Source of the DNA: Williamsia sp. DF01-3
GTDB lineage: Bacteria > Actinomycetota > Actinomycetes > Mycobacteriales > Mycobacteriaceae
DNA: 64,000 nt
Direction: 5' to 3'
Assembly: GCF_023051145.1 (NCBI RefSeq)
Contig: NZ_JALKFS010000005.1
Coordinates: forward strand, 4,977,733-5,041,732
A program made the translations under genes and the position numbers. Shown in pieces: positions 8,618-17,941 of the stretch (its first letter is position 1; each line of letters opens with the position of its first letter). The notes beneath the pieces are model-generated. The model was not told the DNA's origin. It did no database searches and saw only the letters and a list, made by a program, of their open reading frames with translations.

Positions 8618-10014
8618 GGATCGCAGGCTTCGAGCAGCGCCTTCACCTCGTGTTCGAATGCGCGCATGAGCGGCCAGGGGTCGGGCACGTGCTCTTTGCA
8701 GGCGATGGCTCCGATGTTGAGGTGCCCGTTCTGCGAAAAGACGGTGATGTTGACGCCCGACCCGTGGAACACCGGTCCGAGCGGGTACATCGCGTCGATC
8801 TTGGCACCGAGGTAGTACAGCGGGAAGTCGGGCCCGGGAACGTTGGAGATGACCAGGTTGAAGACCGGCGGATGATGTTCGGCCAATTCGTTCGACGAGT
8901 ACAGCTTCATCGCCAGACCCATCGTGGCAGGAGGGATGAACTGGGCCCAGCCACGCAGCAGGTTGGAGTCCATCGAGCCGTGATGGTCCTTGGCCTTGCG
9001 CACCTGCTCACCGATCGTCGTGATGCGCTCCACCGGATCGGCCACGTCGGTGGCCAACTTGGTGAACATGCCGGTCACCTTGTTGGTTCCCTGCGTGACC
9101 AGGTCATCGTCGTTGTCGCCGTGCACCGACACCGGGACCATCGCCACCAGCGGCTGCTCTGGCAGTTCACCTCGGTCATCGAGATAGTTGCGCAGCGCAC
9201 CGGCGCACACGCTGAGCACCACGTCGTTGAGTTTGACCCCGAAGTGATCCTTGATGCGTTTGAGGTCGGTGAGCGACACCTGCGTGTAGGCGATGCTCCG
9301 GTGCGGGGTGATCGACTTGTTGAACGGTGTTCGTGGAGCCCGGAATGGGGCGGGCATTGCCTCACCGCGCAACGCTCGCGACACCCACTCGAAAGGCACC
9401 TGCGCGGTCTTGGGCAACAGTCGCGCGAAACTGAGTGGCCGTCTGGCGATCTGGAGAGCGCCGTCGGCGGCAAGGCCGATCAGCGACGAGTCGCCTGCGG
9501 TGTGGGACAGGGAGACTTCGTCGAGTTCCGGTGGTTCCGGTGTGAGAGTGCACAATTGAGCCAGCAGGTCCGAGGCGGTGACGCCGTCGACACCGGCGTG
9601 GTGCATCCGGAGCAACACCGCGATTTTGCCGTCGGCCAGTCCTTCGATGACCCACATCTCCCACAACGGCTTGCTGCGGTCGAGCGGAACCCCGGCGATA
9701 TGCGCGCAGAAATCGGCGAGCTCCTGCTGACCACCGGGCGCAGGCACTGCCACCCGGTGCACATGCCGCTCGATGTCGAAGTTGCGGTCCTCGACCCACA
9801 CCGGGTGGTCGAGATTGAGGATCGAGTCCCGGACCTTTCGACGGAACGTCGGCAACGCCCCGATCCGTCGTTCCAGCTCGTCACGCATCTTCGCGAACGA
9901 ATAACCCCCTTGCACCGTCTCGGGATCCAGCTCGATCAACCCGATGATGTGCATCAACTGCGACCGCGTCTCCAGATACAGGAAGGACGCATCAAGACCA
10001 CTCAACCGTTCCAC
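8614..10014 (-). CDS. wax ester synthase / diacylglycerol acyltransferase (WS/DGAT)
   Basis: The 466-residue acyltransferase begins with the family signature ERLSGLDASFLYLE. It has the catalytic HHxxxDG motif (MHHAGVDGVT) at about residue 140 and the C-terminal signature NLVISNVPGP. These enzymes condense acyl-CoA with diacylglycerol or a fatty alcohol to make storage lipid, and are abundant in mycolic-acid bacteria. I chose the GTG at 10014, which gives the canonical N-terminus and has an AAAGG site about 7 bases upstream; the frame itself extends to 10119. It acts at the cytoplasmic membrane or lipid-body surface. Confidence 0.9.
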   Translation of the reverse strand: MERLSGLDASFLYLETRSQLMHIIGLIELDPETVQGGYSFAKMRDELERRIGALPTFRRKVRDSILNLDHPVWVEDRNFDIERHVHRVAVPAPGGQQELADFCAHIAGVPLDRSKPLWEMWVIEGLADGKIAVLLRMHHAGVDGVTASDLLAQLCTLTPEPPELDEVSLSHTAGDSSLIGLAADGALQIARRPLSFARLLPKTAQVPFEWVSRALRGEAMPAPFRAPRTPFNKSITPHRSIAYTQVSLTDLKRIKDHFGVKLNDVVLSVCAGALRNYLDDRGELPEQPLVAMVPVSVHGDNDDDLVTQGTNKVTGMFTKLATDVADPVERITTIGEQVRKAKDHHGSMDSNLLRGWAQFIPPATMGLAMKLYSSNELAEHHPPVFNLVISNVPGPDFPLYYLGAKIDAMYPLGPVFHGSGVNITVFSQNGHLNIGAIACKEHVPDPWPLMRAFEHEVKALLEACDP

Positions 10015-10130
10015 GTCTAACACCTTTCGAAGAAAAGTTGCTCCACCCCATTGACCAGTCCCACTCTGCTCGCCCCGGCAGAGAAATACCTGTGGTTCAG
10101 CGATAAGGGCTGACGCCATAAGGTGGACGC

Positions 10131-10904
10131 ATGCGCATTGGTGCCCACGTACGACAAGACAGCGATCCCATCGGCAGAGCCGAAGAACTCGGCGCCGAGG
10201 TGTTGCAGATGTTCGTCACCGATCCACAAGAGTGGGGTAAGCCGCAGCCGCACCCCCTGGCCCAGCAGATCCGGGACTCCCCGATCGACGTCGTGGTGCA
10301 CAGTTCGTACCGCATCAACGTCGCCAGCCTCAACAACAGGCTGCGGATGCCGTCGCGGCAGGCGGTCATCAATCAGGCCCAGGCGGCGGCCGACCTCGGC
10401 GCCTTCGGGCTGGTCGTGCACGGTGGGCACCTCCGCGACGACGAAGACGCGGCAACCGGATACGAGAACTGGCGCAAGCTCTTTGAGCGGGCCGCCGACA
10501 AAGGCGGCTTCCCCGTACCCATCCTGATCGAGAACACCGCGGGCGGCGACCACGCGATGGCCCGCACTCTCGAGAACATCGAGCGCCTGTGGGAGGCGGT
10601 CGGCGATTTCGACAACGCCGGCTTCTGCCTCGACACCTGCCACGCATGGGCCGGGGGCGAAGACCTCGTCGACATCGTCGAACGGGTCAGGGCGATCACC
10701 GGCCGCATCGACCTGCTCCATCTGAACAATTCCCGCGACGAGTTCGACTCGGCCCGCGACCGGCACGCCAACCTCACGTCCGGTCACATCGACCCCGACG
10801 TTCTGGTGGCCGTCGCCAGGGCCGCTGATGCACCGGTGATCTTGGAAACCCCGGAGGAAGGTCTCGCCGACGACGTGCAATACCTGCGCGAAGCCCTCAA
10901 CTGA
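10131..10904 (+). CDS. nfo: endonuclease IV-like AP endonuclease
   Basis: The 257-residue TIM-barrel protein has the endonuclease IV pattern of metal ligands: VVHSSY, VHGGH, LIENTAGG, CLDTCHAWAGG, HLNNSRDE with a following DRHANL, and ILETPEE. Together these supply the His/Glu/Asp ligands of the three-zinc centre that cleaves at abasic sites. It begins IGAHVR and is slightly shorter than the E. coli enzyme (about 285 residues), as is usual in actinobacteria. It is a stand-alone gene, convergent with the (p)ppGpp synthetase and separated from it by a few bases. Confidence 0.87.
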   Translation: MRIGAHVRQDSDPIGRAEELGAEVLQMFVTDPQEWGKPQPHPLAQQIRDSPIDVVVHSSYRINVASLNNRLRMPSRQAVINQAQAAADLGAFGLVVHGGHLRDDEDAATGYENWRKLFERAADKGGFPVPILIENTAGGDHAMARTLENIERLWEAVGDFDNAGFCLDTCHAWAGGEDLVDIVERVRAITGRIDLLHLNNSRDEFDSARDRHANLTSGHIDPDVLVAVARAADAPVILETPEEGLADDVQYLREALN

Positions 10905-10908
10905 GGAC

Positions 10909-11649
10909 CTACCGCTCACCCGTCACACCGTGGATCTCGTTGCGGATGGCCTGCATCCGCTGATCGAGCACGTTGGCGGTACCGGCCGCGACGGTCAGTT
11001 CGTCGAGCAGATGAGCCGGCACGGTGCGGTCGTACTTGTAGTAGATCTTGTGCTCGAGGCTCGCCCAGAAATCCATGGCGATGGTCCGCACCTGTAGTTC
11101 CACCTTCACCGGCAGCTGGCCGGTGCTGAGGTTCACCGGCGTCTCGACGATGGTGTGCAGGCCGCGGTAACCATTCGGCTTGGGCTCTGCGATGTAGTCC
11201 TTGGTCTGTAGCGTCCGCACGTCGGGCTGCGCGCAGAGCAGCTCGGTGAGCCGGTACGCATCGGAGATGAAGCTGCAGGTCACACGCACGCCGGCGATGT
11301 CGTCGAGACGGTTTGCCAGCGATTCGGGGTCTACCGGGATGTCGCGACGTCGGGCCTTGGCCAACAGGCTCTCGGGGGTCTTGACCCGCGAGCTGATGTG
11401 CTCGATCGGGTTGTAGTCGTTGAGGTAGGCGAACTCATCACGCAGGATCTCGATCTTCGTGACGATCTCGTTGATCGCAAACTGGAACGGCAGCATGAAC
11501 TTTCGCAGACCGTGACCGATCTCGATGAGATCAGCCGGCGCCAGATCGCGCTCGACGCCTTCGGCGGTGAGCCATCGGACCAGCGGCGTGTTCGCGTGGC
11601 CTGGCTCATCTCGTCCGGGCAGATCAGTGCGGTCGGTCAGGTCGGTCAT
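10909..11649 (-). CDS. RelA/SpoT-domain (p)ppGpp synthetase without hydrolase domain
   Basis: The 246-residue protein carries a single RelA_SpoT nucleotidyltransferase domain. Visible motifs are RLDDIAGVRV (Mg/ATP region), EPKPNGYRGLHTI (the G-loop that holds the pyrophosphate acceptor), VELQVRTIAMDFWASLEHKIYY and Y-rich segments after it. There is no HD hydrolase domain and no TGS/ACT regulatory region, so it belongs with small alarmone synthetases. The start at ATG 11649 is preferred because the longer frame would overlap the divergent permease promoter. An alarmone-producing role is an inference from family. Confidence 0.8.
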   Translation of the reverse strand: MTDLTDRTDLPGRDEPGHANTPLVRWLTAEGVERDLAPADLIEIGHGLRKFMLPFQFAINEIVTKIEILRDEFAYLNDYNPIEHISSRVKTPESLLAKARRRDIPVDPESLANRLDDIAGVRVTCSFISDAYRLTELLCAQPDVRTLQTKDYIAEPKPNGYRGLHTIVETPVNLSTGQLPVKVELQVRTIAMDFWASLEHKIYYKYDRTVPAHLLDELTVAAGTANVLDQRMQAIRNEIHGVTGER

Positions 11650-11714
11650 GTGTCCATCGTGCCTGAGCCGTGCGGCATACTGACCCACATGCGGCTCGGG
11701 GAGGATCCGGCATC

Positions 11715-12983
11715 ATGACCGTCACACCGCGATCTCCGGAATTACGTCGCGAACTCGGACTCGGCGACGCGGTTGCCACAGGACTCGGCGCGATGCTCGG
11801 CGCGGGTGTCTTCGTCACCCTCGCCCCAACCGCGGGTGCTGCCGGATCCGGCCTGCTGATTGCGCTGGCCATCGCCGCCGTTGTCGCCTACTGCAATGCG
11901 AACTCGTCGGCGCGACTGGCTGCCAAGTACCCGTCGGCAGGCGGGACCTACGTGTACGGCCGTGAGCGCCTCGGCATGTTCTGGGGCTACCTCGCGGGCT
12001 GGGGTTTTGTCGTCGGTAAGACCGCCTCGTGCGCGGCGATGGCACTGACCGCCGGTTTCTATCTGTGGCCCGAGCACGCACACGCCGTTGCGGTCGCGGT
12101 GACGCTGGCACTGACCGCGGTCAACTACGTCGGAATCCAGAAGTCGGCGTGGGTGATCCGGCTACTCGTTGCGGTTGTGCTGATTGTGCTCGTGTCCGTG
12201 GTGGTCGCAGTCGCGGCCTCACCCGATGTCGACGCCGCACGCCTCGATCCCGTGTCCGGCTTGTCTGCGACCGGGCTCCTCGAGGCCGCGGGATTGTGGT
12301 TCTTCGCGTTCGCCGGTTACGCCCGCATCGCCACCCTTGGCGAGGAGGTGCGCAATCCGGTCCGCACCATCTCGAGGGCGATCACGATCGCGCTGGCGGT
12401 GATCGTGGTGATCTATGCGCTCGTGGCGGTGGGGGCGCTGGCCGTCATGGGCGCCGATGGGCTCAGCGACTCGAACGCCCCGCTTGTGGACGTGGTGCGC
12501 GCTGCGGGTGCGCCGGCCCTGGTCCCGGTGGTCACCATCGGCGCGGCCCTGGCTGCGCTCGGCGCGTTGCTAACCTTGATCCTCGGGGTCTCGCGGACCA
12601 CGCTCGCGATGGCTCGCGACGGCCATCTGCCCCGTGCCCTCGCCGCGGTCCATCCCCGCTTTCACGTCCCTCATCGCGCCGAGGTGGTCGTCGGGATCGT
12701 CGTCGCGCTGCTGGCCGCAACGTTCGACGTACGCGACGCCATCGGATTCTCCGCGTTCGCCGTCCTCATCTACTACGCCATCGCAAATCTGAGCGCTCTC
12801 ACTCTCGGGGAGCCACGGGAGTGGTGGCGTAAAGCTGTTCCGGTGGTCGGGCTGATCGGCTGCCTCGTGCTCGGATTCAGCCTGCCACTCACCTCGGTGA
12901 TCGCGGGGGTGGGCGTTCTCGCCATCGGCGCTGCGCTCTATGGGCTGCGGTTGCTCCGCCGCCGGTCAACCGCAGATCACTGA
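11715..12983 (+). CDS. APC-superfamily amino acid permease
   Basis: The 422-residue integral membrane protein has about 12 hydrophobic segments. TM1 carries the unwound Gly-rich substrate loop GLGAMLGAGVFV, typical of APC transporters, and ARLAAKYPSAGGTYVYGRE follows TM2. The TM6 region reads WFFAFAGYARIATLGEEVRNP, which is the usual APC signature. The start is ATG 11715, with GGGGAGG about 10 bases upstream. The amino acid transported cannot be told from sequence. It is divergent from the alarmone synthetase gene with a 65-base gap. Confidence 0.85.
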   Translation: MTVTPRSPELRRELGLGDAVATGLGAMLGAGVFVTLAPTAGAAGSGLLIALAIAAVVAYCNANSSARLAAKYPSAGGTYVYGRERLGMFWGYLAGWGFVVGKTASCAAMALTAGFYLWPEHAHAVAVAVTLALTAVNYVGIQKSAWVIRLLVAVVLIVLVSVVVAVAASPDVDAARLDPVSGLSATGLLEAAGLWFFAFAGYARIATLGEEVRNPVRTISRAITIALAVIVVIYALVAVGALAVMGADGLSDSNAPLVDVVRAAGAPALVPVVTIGAALAALGALLTLILGVSRTTLAMARDGHLPRALAAVHPRFHVPHRAEVVVGIVVALLAATFDVRDAIGFSAFAVLIYYAIANLSALTLGEPREWWRKAVPVVGLIGCLVLGFSLPLTSVIAGVGVLAIGAALYGLRLLRRRSTADH

Positions 12984-13065
12984 TCGCCCGCGTAGTGGCG
13001 CAAATCATCTTTTTCTCTTCGACACAGCGTTTGTGTGTCGTGGTATGCGGATGTATATTTGAGTT

Positions 13066-13081
13066 GTTACTGGTGAGTAAC
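13066..13081. promoter_or_regulatory. palindromic operator candidate upstream of fadE5
   Basis: A perfect inverted repeat, GTTACT-GGTG-AGTAAC, lies 75 bases upstream of the acyl-CoA dehydrogenase start. Its size and 6-4-6 layout suit a TetR-like dimer site. No candidate regulator is adjacent. Confidence 0.4.
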
Positions 13082-13155
13082 TTAGCGTGCAACGAGCCCA
13101 TGGGCGCTCACTCGCCACTCTCAACGGCAGTTTTACGATTGCAAAGGATTCTGCA

Positions 13156-14988
13156 ATGGGGCATTACAAGAGCAATCTCCGCGACCTCCAGTTCAATCTC
13201 TTCGAGATGTTGAAACTCGATGAGGTCCTCGCGAGTGGCGAGTTCGGCGATCTCGATCGCGAGACCGCCATCGACATGCTGCGGGAGGTGAACAACCTCG
13301 CACAAGGTCCGCTGGCCGACTCGTTCACCGAGTCCGACCGCAACCCGCCGGTCTTCGATCCCGAGACCCACTCGGTCACCGTTCCAGAGGCCTTCAAGAA
13401 GTCGTACAAGGCCCTGACCGACGGCGGCTGGGACAAGCTCGGCATCGACGAAGAACTCGGCGGACTGCCGACCCCACGGTCGCTGTACTGGGCCATCGGC
13501 GAACTGATCCTCGGCGCCAACCCGGCCACGTTCATGTACGCCGCCGGCGCCGGCTTCTCCAACATCTTCTACAACAACGGCACCGAAGAGCAGAAGAAGT
13601 GGGCTGCCATCAGCTCCGAGCGCGGCTGGGGCGCCACCATGGTGCTGACCGAGCCCGACGCCGGTTCCGATGTCGGCGCTGCTCGCACCAAGGCCGTCAA
13701 GCAGGACGACGGCACCTGGCACATCGACGGCGTGAAGCGCTTCATCACCTCCGCCGACCAGGACATGACCGAGAACATCATCCACCTGGTGCTGGCCCGC
13801 CCCGAAGGCGCACGGCCCGGCACCAAGGGACTCTCACTGTTCTTCGTGCCCAAGTTCCACTTCGACCACGAGACCGGCGAACTGGGCGAACGCAACGGCG
13901 TCTACGTCACCAACGTCGAGCACAAGATGGGCCTCAAGGTATCGGCCACCTGTGAACTCACCTTCGGTCAGCACGGCGTCCCCGCCAAGGGCTGGCTCGT
14001 CGGCGAGGTGCACGACGGCATCGCGCAGATGTTCGACGTCATCGAGCACGCACGAATGATGGTTGGCACCAAGGCAATCGCGACCCTGTCCACCGGTTAC
14101 CTGAACGCACTCGAATACGCCAAGGAGCGTATCCAGGGCGCCGACATGACCCAGATGACCGACAAGGCAGCACCACGCGTAGCCATCACGCACCACCCGG
14201 ATGTCCGCCGGTCGCTGATGCTGCAGAAGGCCTACTCCGAAGGCCTGCGCGCGGTGTACCTCTACACCGCATCGCACCAGGATGTGGTTGCCGCACAGCT
14301 CGTCTCAGGTGCCGACAAAGAGATGGCATTCCGCGTCAACGACCTCCTGCTGCCGATCGTCAAGGGCGTCGGCTCCGAGAAGGCATCCGAGCAGCTCATC
14401 GGATCGCTGCAGACCCTCGGTGGCTCCGGCTTCCTGCAGGACTACCCGATCGAGCAGTACATCCGCGACGCCAAGATCGACTCGCTCTACGAAGGCACCA
14501 CCGCCATCCAGGCGCAGGACTTCTTCTTCCGCAAGATCATCCGCGACAAAGGCCAGGCACTGGCCCACGTCGCCGGACAGATCAGCTCGTTCATCGAGTC
14601 CGAAGCGGGTAACGGCCGGCTCAAGGCCGAGCGCGCTCTGCTCAAGACCGCACTCGACGACGTCCAGAGCATGGCCGCCACCCTCACCGGCTTCCTCATG
14701 GGAGCCCAGGAGCAGCCGACCGAGCTGTACAAGGTCGGACTGGGCAGCGTTCGCTTCCTCATGGCCGTCGGTGACCTCATGATCGGCTGGCTGCTGCTGC
14801 GCCAGGCCGAGGTCGCCCTCGCCGCACTCGACAACGGTGCATCCGAAGCAGACACCGCGTTCTACAACGGCAAGATCGGCGTCGCCAGCTTCTTCGCCAA
14901 GAACGTCCTGCCCGAACTGACCGCCGCACGCGGCATCATCGAGAACATCGACAACGACGTGATGGAGCTCGACGAAGCCTCCTTCTAG
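13156..14988 (+). CDS. fadE5: acyl-CoA dehydrogenase, FadE5 type
   Basis: The 610-residue enzyme matches mycobacterial FadE5 closely along its length. It begins HYKSN and carries [10 protein letters not shown], the FAD-contact segment [52 protein letters not shown] with [12 protein letters not shown], and ends [10 protein letters not shown]. The length is that of the long FadE group (about 600 residues, with an extra C-terminal helical domain). The start is ATG 13156, with AAAGGA about 7 bases upstream. FadE5 catalyses the first oxidation of acyl-CoA beta-oxidation with broad chain-length range. A strong terminator follows the gene. Confidence 0.95.
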   Translation: MGHYKSNLRDLQFNLFEMLKLDEVLASGEFGDLDRETAIDMLREVNNLAQGPLADSFTESDRNPPVFDPETHSVTVPEAFKKSYKALTDGGWDKLGIDEELGGLPTPRSLYWAIGELILGANPATFMYAAGAGFSNIFYNNGTEEQKKWAAISSERGWGATMVLTEPDAGSDVGAARTKAVKQDDGTWHIDGVKRFITSADQDMTENIIHLVLARPEGARPGTKGLSLFFVPKFHFDHETGELGERNGVYVTNVEHKMGLKVSATCELTFGQHGVPAKGWLVGEVHDGIAQMFDVIEHARMMVGTKAIATLSTGYLNALEYAKERIQGADMTQMTDKAAPRVAITHHPDVRRSLMLQKAYSEGLRAVYLYTASHQDVVAAQLVSGADKEMAFRVNDLLLPIVKGVGSEKASEQLIGSLQTLGGSGFLQDYPIEQYIRDAKIDSLYEGTTAIQAQDFFFRKIIRDKGQALAHVAGQISSFIESEAGNGRLKAERALLKTALDDVQSMAATLTGFLMGAQEQPTELYKVGLGSVRFLMAVGDLMIGWLLLRQAEVALAALDNGASEADTAFYNGKIGVASFFAKNVLPELTAARGIIENIDNDVMELDEASF

Positions 14989-15000
14989 TCCGAAGCGTTG

Positions 15001-15041
15001 AAAAGAGTGGGCCGCACCGTCAGGGGGCGGCCCACTCTTTT
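15001..15041 (+). terminator. rho-independent terminator after fadE5
   Basis: A perfect 15-base stem, AAAAGAGTGGGCCGC paired with GCGGCCCACTCTTTT, encloses an 11-base loop starting 12 bases after the fadE5 stop. The A- and T-runs flank the stem, so it can work in both directions. Confidence 0.9.
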
Positions 15042-15110
15042 GATTGTTCGCGGGTGAACGTAATGAACTCAAAGGGCGCCCGCTTCTGCGGCTGGCCGCA
15101 CACTAGGGGC

Positions 15111-15935
15111 ATGCCCTCTACGATCGCCCGATCCGTCACTCCCGAACTGTCCCGCTCGTGGATGTTGGTCAACGCCGCCCAGGGCGACTTCGACGCCGCC
15201 GCCAGATCGGACGCCGACCAGGTGGTCCTCGATCTCGAAGACGCCGTCGACCCGCGAGGGAAGGGCGCAGCGCGCGAACGGGTGTGTACCTGGCTCGATG
15301 CCGCGACGGCCTGGGTACGGATCAACGACCGGACCACCCGGTTCTGGTCCGACGACATCGACCGGCTACGCGGGGCACCCGGTCTGGCCGGTGTGATGCT
15401 GGCAAAGGCCGAGACTGCCGCGCAGGTGAGCGAGACATTCGACCGCCTCGGCGGCCACACCCCCGTCATTGCACTCATCGAGTCGGCGGTCGGGGTGGAG
15501 AACGCCGTCGAGATCGCCCGCGCCCGCGGCGTCCTGCGCCTCGCGTTCGGCAGCGGCGATTACCGCCACGACACCGGCACCGCTGCAGACGACGCCGTGA
15601 TGGCGTACCCGCGGTCGCGACTGGTGGTGGCCAGCCGGGTCGCCGACTTGCCAGGCCCCATCGACGGTCCGGCGGTCACCGACGACGTCGCCGTCCTGGA
15701 GGCGAAGACGGCAACTTCGGTCGCGTTCGGACTCACCGGAAAGCTGTGTCTCAACGCCTCGCAGCCGGCGGTCATCAACCGCGTCGCCAGCCCCAGCTCG
15801 GAAGACACCGCTTGGGCCACCGACTTCCTGTCGGAGTTCGAGGCCCGCGGCCGCGTGGTTCGCGATGGCAGCGATCCGCCCCGCCTCAAGCGGGCCGAGA
15901 AGATCGCGCGACTCGCCGCCGAATACACCAGCTGA
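15111..15935 (+). CDS. HpcH/HpaI-CitE family CoA-ester lyase
   Basis: The 274-residue TIM-barrel protein resembles the CitE/MCL group. It has VLDLEDAVDP near the N-terminus (acidic metal-site strand), an Arg in AWVRIND, IALIESAVGVENA (metal-binding Glu), and FGSGDYRHD (Asp ligand). The usual KxxIHPxQ segment is KLCLNASQPAVIN here. Members cleave or form C-C bonds in CoA esters such as malyl- or citramalyl-CoA. The start is ATG 15111. The actual substrate is not predictable; the neighbouring FadE5 and SDR suggest acyl-CoA metabolism. Confidence 0.75.
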   Translation: MPSTIARSVTPELSRSWMLVNAAQGDFDAAARSDADQVVLDLEDAVDPRGKGAARERVCTWLDAATAWVRINDRTTRFWSDDIDRLRGAPGLAGVMLAKAETAAQVSETFDRLGGHTPVIALIESAVGVENAVEIARARGVLRLAFGSGDYRHDTGTAADDAVMAYPRSRLVVASRVADLPGPIDGPAVTDDVAVLEAKTATSVAFGLTGKLCLNASQPAVINRVASPSSEDTAWATDFLSEFEARGRVVRDGSDPPRLKRAEKIARLAAEYTS

Positions 15936-15937
15936 CA

Positions 15938-16021
15938 GACAGAAATCGTCCCCCTGACAACCTCTCGAGGGGGTAATTCCCTCGATGGCCGTCCAGGGGG
16001 ACGAAGTTGACCGCTTCTGTC
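15938..16021. terminator. nested hairpin between convergent genes
   Basis: Three nested stems can be drawn. An outer GACAGAA/TTCTGTC stem (15938-15944 with 16015-16021) encloses a 10-base perfect stem CGTCCCCCTG/CAGGGGGACG (15947-15956 with 15994-16003). Inside this lies TCGAGGG/CCCTCGA (15965-15971 with 15979-15985). It occupies the gap between the convergent lyase and SDR genes, so a bidirectional terminator is the simplest role. There is no T-run. Confidence 0.5.
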
Positions 16022-16028
16022 GGACGGG

Positions 16029-16805
16029 TTACTTCGGTGGCATCCGGATGCCACCGTCGACGCGGATGACCTCTCCGTTCATGTAGGAGTTGGTGATCAG
16101 TTCGATCACCATCGACGCCAGTTCGTCCGGGGTACCGAGCCGCTTGGGGAACAGGACGTTCTCTCCCAGCTTGGCCTTGAATGCCTCCGATTCGGGACCC
16201 GTTCCGTAGATCGGGGTCTCGATGAGGCCGGGGGCAACGGTGTTGTTCCGGATGCCGGCAGCGGCGAGGTCACGTGCCACGGTGAGGGTCAGGCTAACGA
16301 TGCCGCCCTTGGATGCCGAGTATGCGGCCTGGCCGATCTGGCCGTCGAACGCCGCAACGCTGGCCATCGACACGATCGCGCCCTTGTCACCGGTTTCGGT
16401 GGCCTCATTGCGACTCATCGCGGTCGCGGCCAGGCGGGTCGCGTCGAAACTGCCGATCAGATTGATGTTGATGACCTTTCGGAATGCGTCCAGGTCGTGG
16501 GCCGACGAGAACTCGCCGTCACGCCCGATGGTGCGCTGCGCCGAGCCGATGCCCGCCGAGTTCACCAGTGCCCGAAGCGGTCCCAGCTCGGTCGCCTTGT
16601 TCACGGCGGCCTCGATCTGCTCGGTCTTGGTGACGTCGACACTGACGAACACCCCGTCGATCTCCTTGGCGAGGGCCTCACCCTTGTCCGCCTGAAGGTC
16701 GGCGATGACAACCTTGGCTCCCAGTCCGGCGAGCTGGCGCGCGACTGCGGCGCCGATCCCCGATGCGCCACCGGTAACTACTGCACTTGCTCCATTGATA
16801 TCCAC
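16029..16805 (-). CDS. short-chain dehydrogenase/reductase, 3-hydroxyacyl-CoA dehydrogenase type 2-like
   Basis: The 258-residue SDR has the cofactor loop TGGASGIG, the structural NSAGIG motif, an active-site Ser in SMASVAAF and the catalytic YSASK. The acidic residue after the second strand (VIADLQ) points to NAD rather than NADP. The overall pattern (DINGASAVVTGG start, GLIETPIY, RLGTPDELA, GEVIRVDGGIRM) resembles HSD10/type-2 3-hydroxyacyl-CoA dehydrogenases, which act in beta-oxidation of branched or short chains. It fits beside FadE5 and the CitE-like lyase. The substrate remains an inference. Confidence 0.85.
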   Translation of the reverse strand: MDINGASAVVTGGASGIGAAVARQLAGLGAKVVIADLQADKGEALAKEIDGVFVSVDVTKTEQIEAAVNKATELGPLRALVNSAGIGSAQRTIGRDGEFSSAHDLDAFRKVININLIGSFDATRLAATAMSRNEATETGDKGAIVSMASVAAFDGQIGQAAYSASKGGIVSLTLTVARDLAAAGIRNNTVAPGLIETPIYGTGPESEAFKAKLGENVLFPKRLGTPDELASMVIELITNSYMNGEVIRVDGGIRMPPK

Positions 16806-16911
16806 GGACGCAGCCTACGACCGAGCGCTTGATCGGTTCAAGTGTTTGCCGAAGGCCGCGCCGGACGGTCTCTTCCCCAGGCGCTCGGCCCCTTGCTGAG
16901 CCTCGCTAAGC

Positions 16912-16930
16912 GTAGGCTAGCCTCATCTCA
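16912..16930 (+). promoter_or_regulatory. IdeR/DtxR-like iron box before the first binding lipoprotein
   Basis: By hand alignment, 14 of 19 positions match the IdeR consensus TTAGGTTAGSCTAACCTAA. The core TAGGCTAGCCT is intact. The box ends on the first base of the start codon, so repression would directly occlude the promoter or a near-leaderless start. Confidence 0.6.
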
Positions 16931-17910
16931 TGTTTCGCCGTGTCCTAGCTGTGTTCAGCATTCTCGCCCTTCTGTTCGTGGCCGCCTGTTCCGATGACAG
17001 CGATCAGGAGCAATCCCCGACATCCGGTACGTCAACCGGCGCGTACCCGGTCACCGTGGCCACCAAGTTCGGACCGGTGACGATCGAGAAGCCGCCGACC
17101 CGGGTGGTCGCTCTCGGATGGGGCGACGCCGAGACCGCGCTTGCCCTCGGGGTGCAGCCGGTGGGAGCAAGCGACTGGCTCGACTTCGGCGGCGAGGGTG
17201 TGGGCCCATGGGCCGACGGACTCTACGACAACCCGCCCGAGATCATCGGAACCCGGGAGCCGTCCTTCGAGCAGATCCTTGCTCTCGAACCGGATCTGAT
17301 CCTCGACACCAAGAGCTCGGGAGACCAGAAGCGGTACGACACGTTGGCCGAGATCGCCCCGACCATCGCGTTGCCCGCCGGCGCCGACAACTACAAGACC
17401 ACCCTCGAACAACAGGTGACGATGGTGTCGCAAGCCCTGGGCGTCCCGGAGAAGGGGACCGAACTGGTCGAGCAGCTGAACGGCCGGTTCACCGAAGTTG
17501 CCGGGCAGAACCCCGAGTTCCGCGGCAAGACGGTCACGGTGGCAGCGCGTTCCGGGACGGGATGGGGCGCGTACTCCCCCGATACCGAACGGGTCGAATT
17601 CCTTGTCAAACTGGGCTTCTCACCCAATCCCGCCATCGATCCTGCTGACGCCAAGGGATTCTCGGTCCCCATTGCAGACGAGAACCTGCGGTTACTCGAT
17701 GCCGACATGGTGGTGGTCTTCCCGATCCAGCGCACGGCCGCCGAGGTGGAAGGCGACCCGTTGTTCAAGTCGGTGCCCGCCGTCGCCGCCGGCCGCTACC
17801 TCGTCTTCGACGACCTCACGATCTCGCGGGCCTACTCGACGAACTCGGTGCTGTCGATCCAGTACGCGCTCGACACGGTCGTGCCCCTGATCGCCGAGCG
17901 CGTGCAGTGA
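16930..17910 (+). CDS. ferric-siderophore-binding lipoprotein (FecB/FepB type)
   Basis: The 326-residue lipoprotein has a basic N-terminus, a hydrophobic stretch and the lipobox FVAAC with Cys at residue 20, so it should be lipid-anchored on the outer face of the membrane. The periplasmic-binding-protein fold of the FecB class is visible in PPTRVVALGWGDAETALALG, EPSFEQILALEPDLIL and a C-terminal VPAVAAGRYLVF. It would bind ferric siderophore and hand it to the FecCD-type permeases encoded nearby on the other strand. It has its own IdeR-like box, implying expression under iron starvation. Confidence 0.9.
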   Translation: MFRRVLAVFSILALLFVAACSDDSDQEQSPTSGTSTGAYPVTVATKFGPVTIEKPPTRVVALGWGDAETALALGVQPVGASDWLDFGGEGVGPWADGLYDNPPEIIGTREPSFEQILALEPDLILDTKSSGDQKRYDTLAEIAPTIALPAGADNYKTTLEQQVTMVSQALGVPEKGTELVEQLNGRFTEVAGQNPEFRGKTVTVAARSGTGWGAYSPDTERVEFLVKLGFSPNPAIDPADAKGFSVPIADENLRLLDADMVVVFPIQRTAAEVEGDPLFKSVPAVAAGRYLVFDDLTISRAYSTNSVLSIQYALDTVVPLIAERVQ

Positions 17911-17941
17911 CGCACCGCTCGGCCGTCCTTTCCTGCGACAG

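Noticed and set aside
8650-10020. 456-codon plus-strand frame over the WS/DGAT gene
   Set aside because: The opposite strand carries the HHAGVDG and NVPGP signatures, so this is a shadow.
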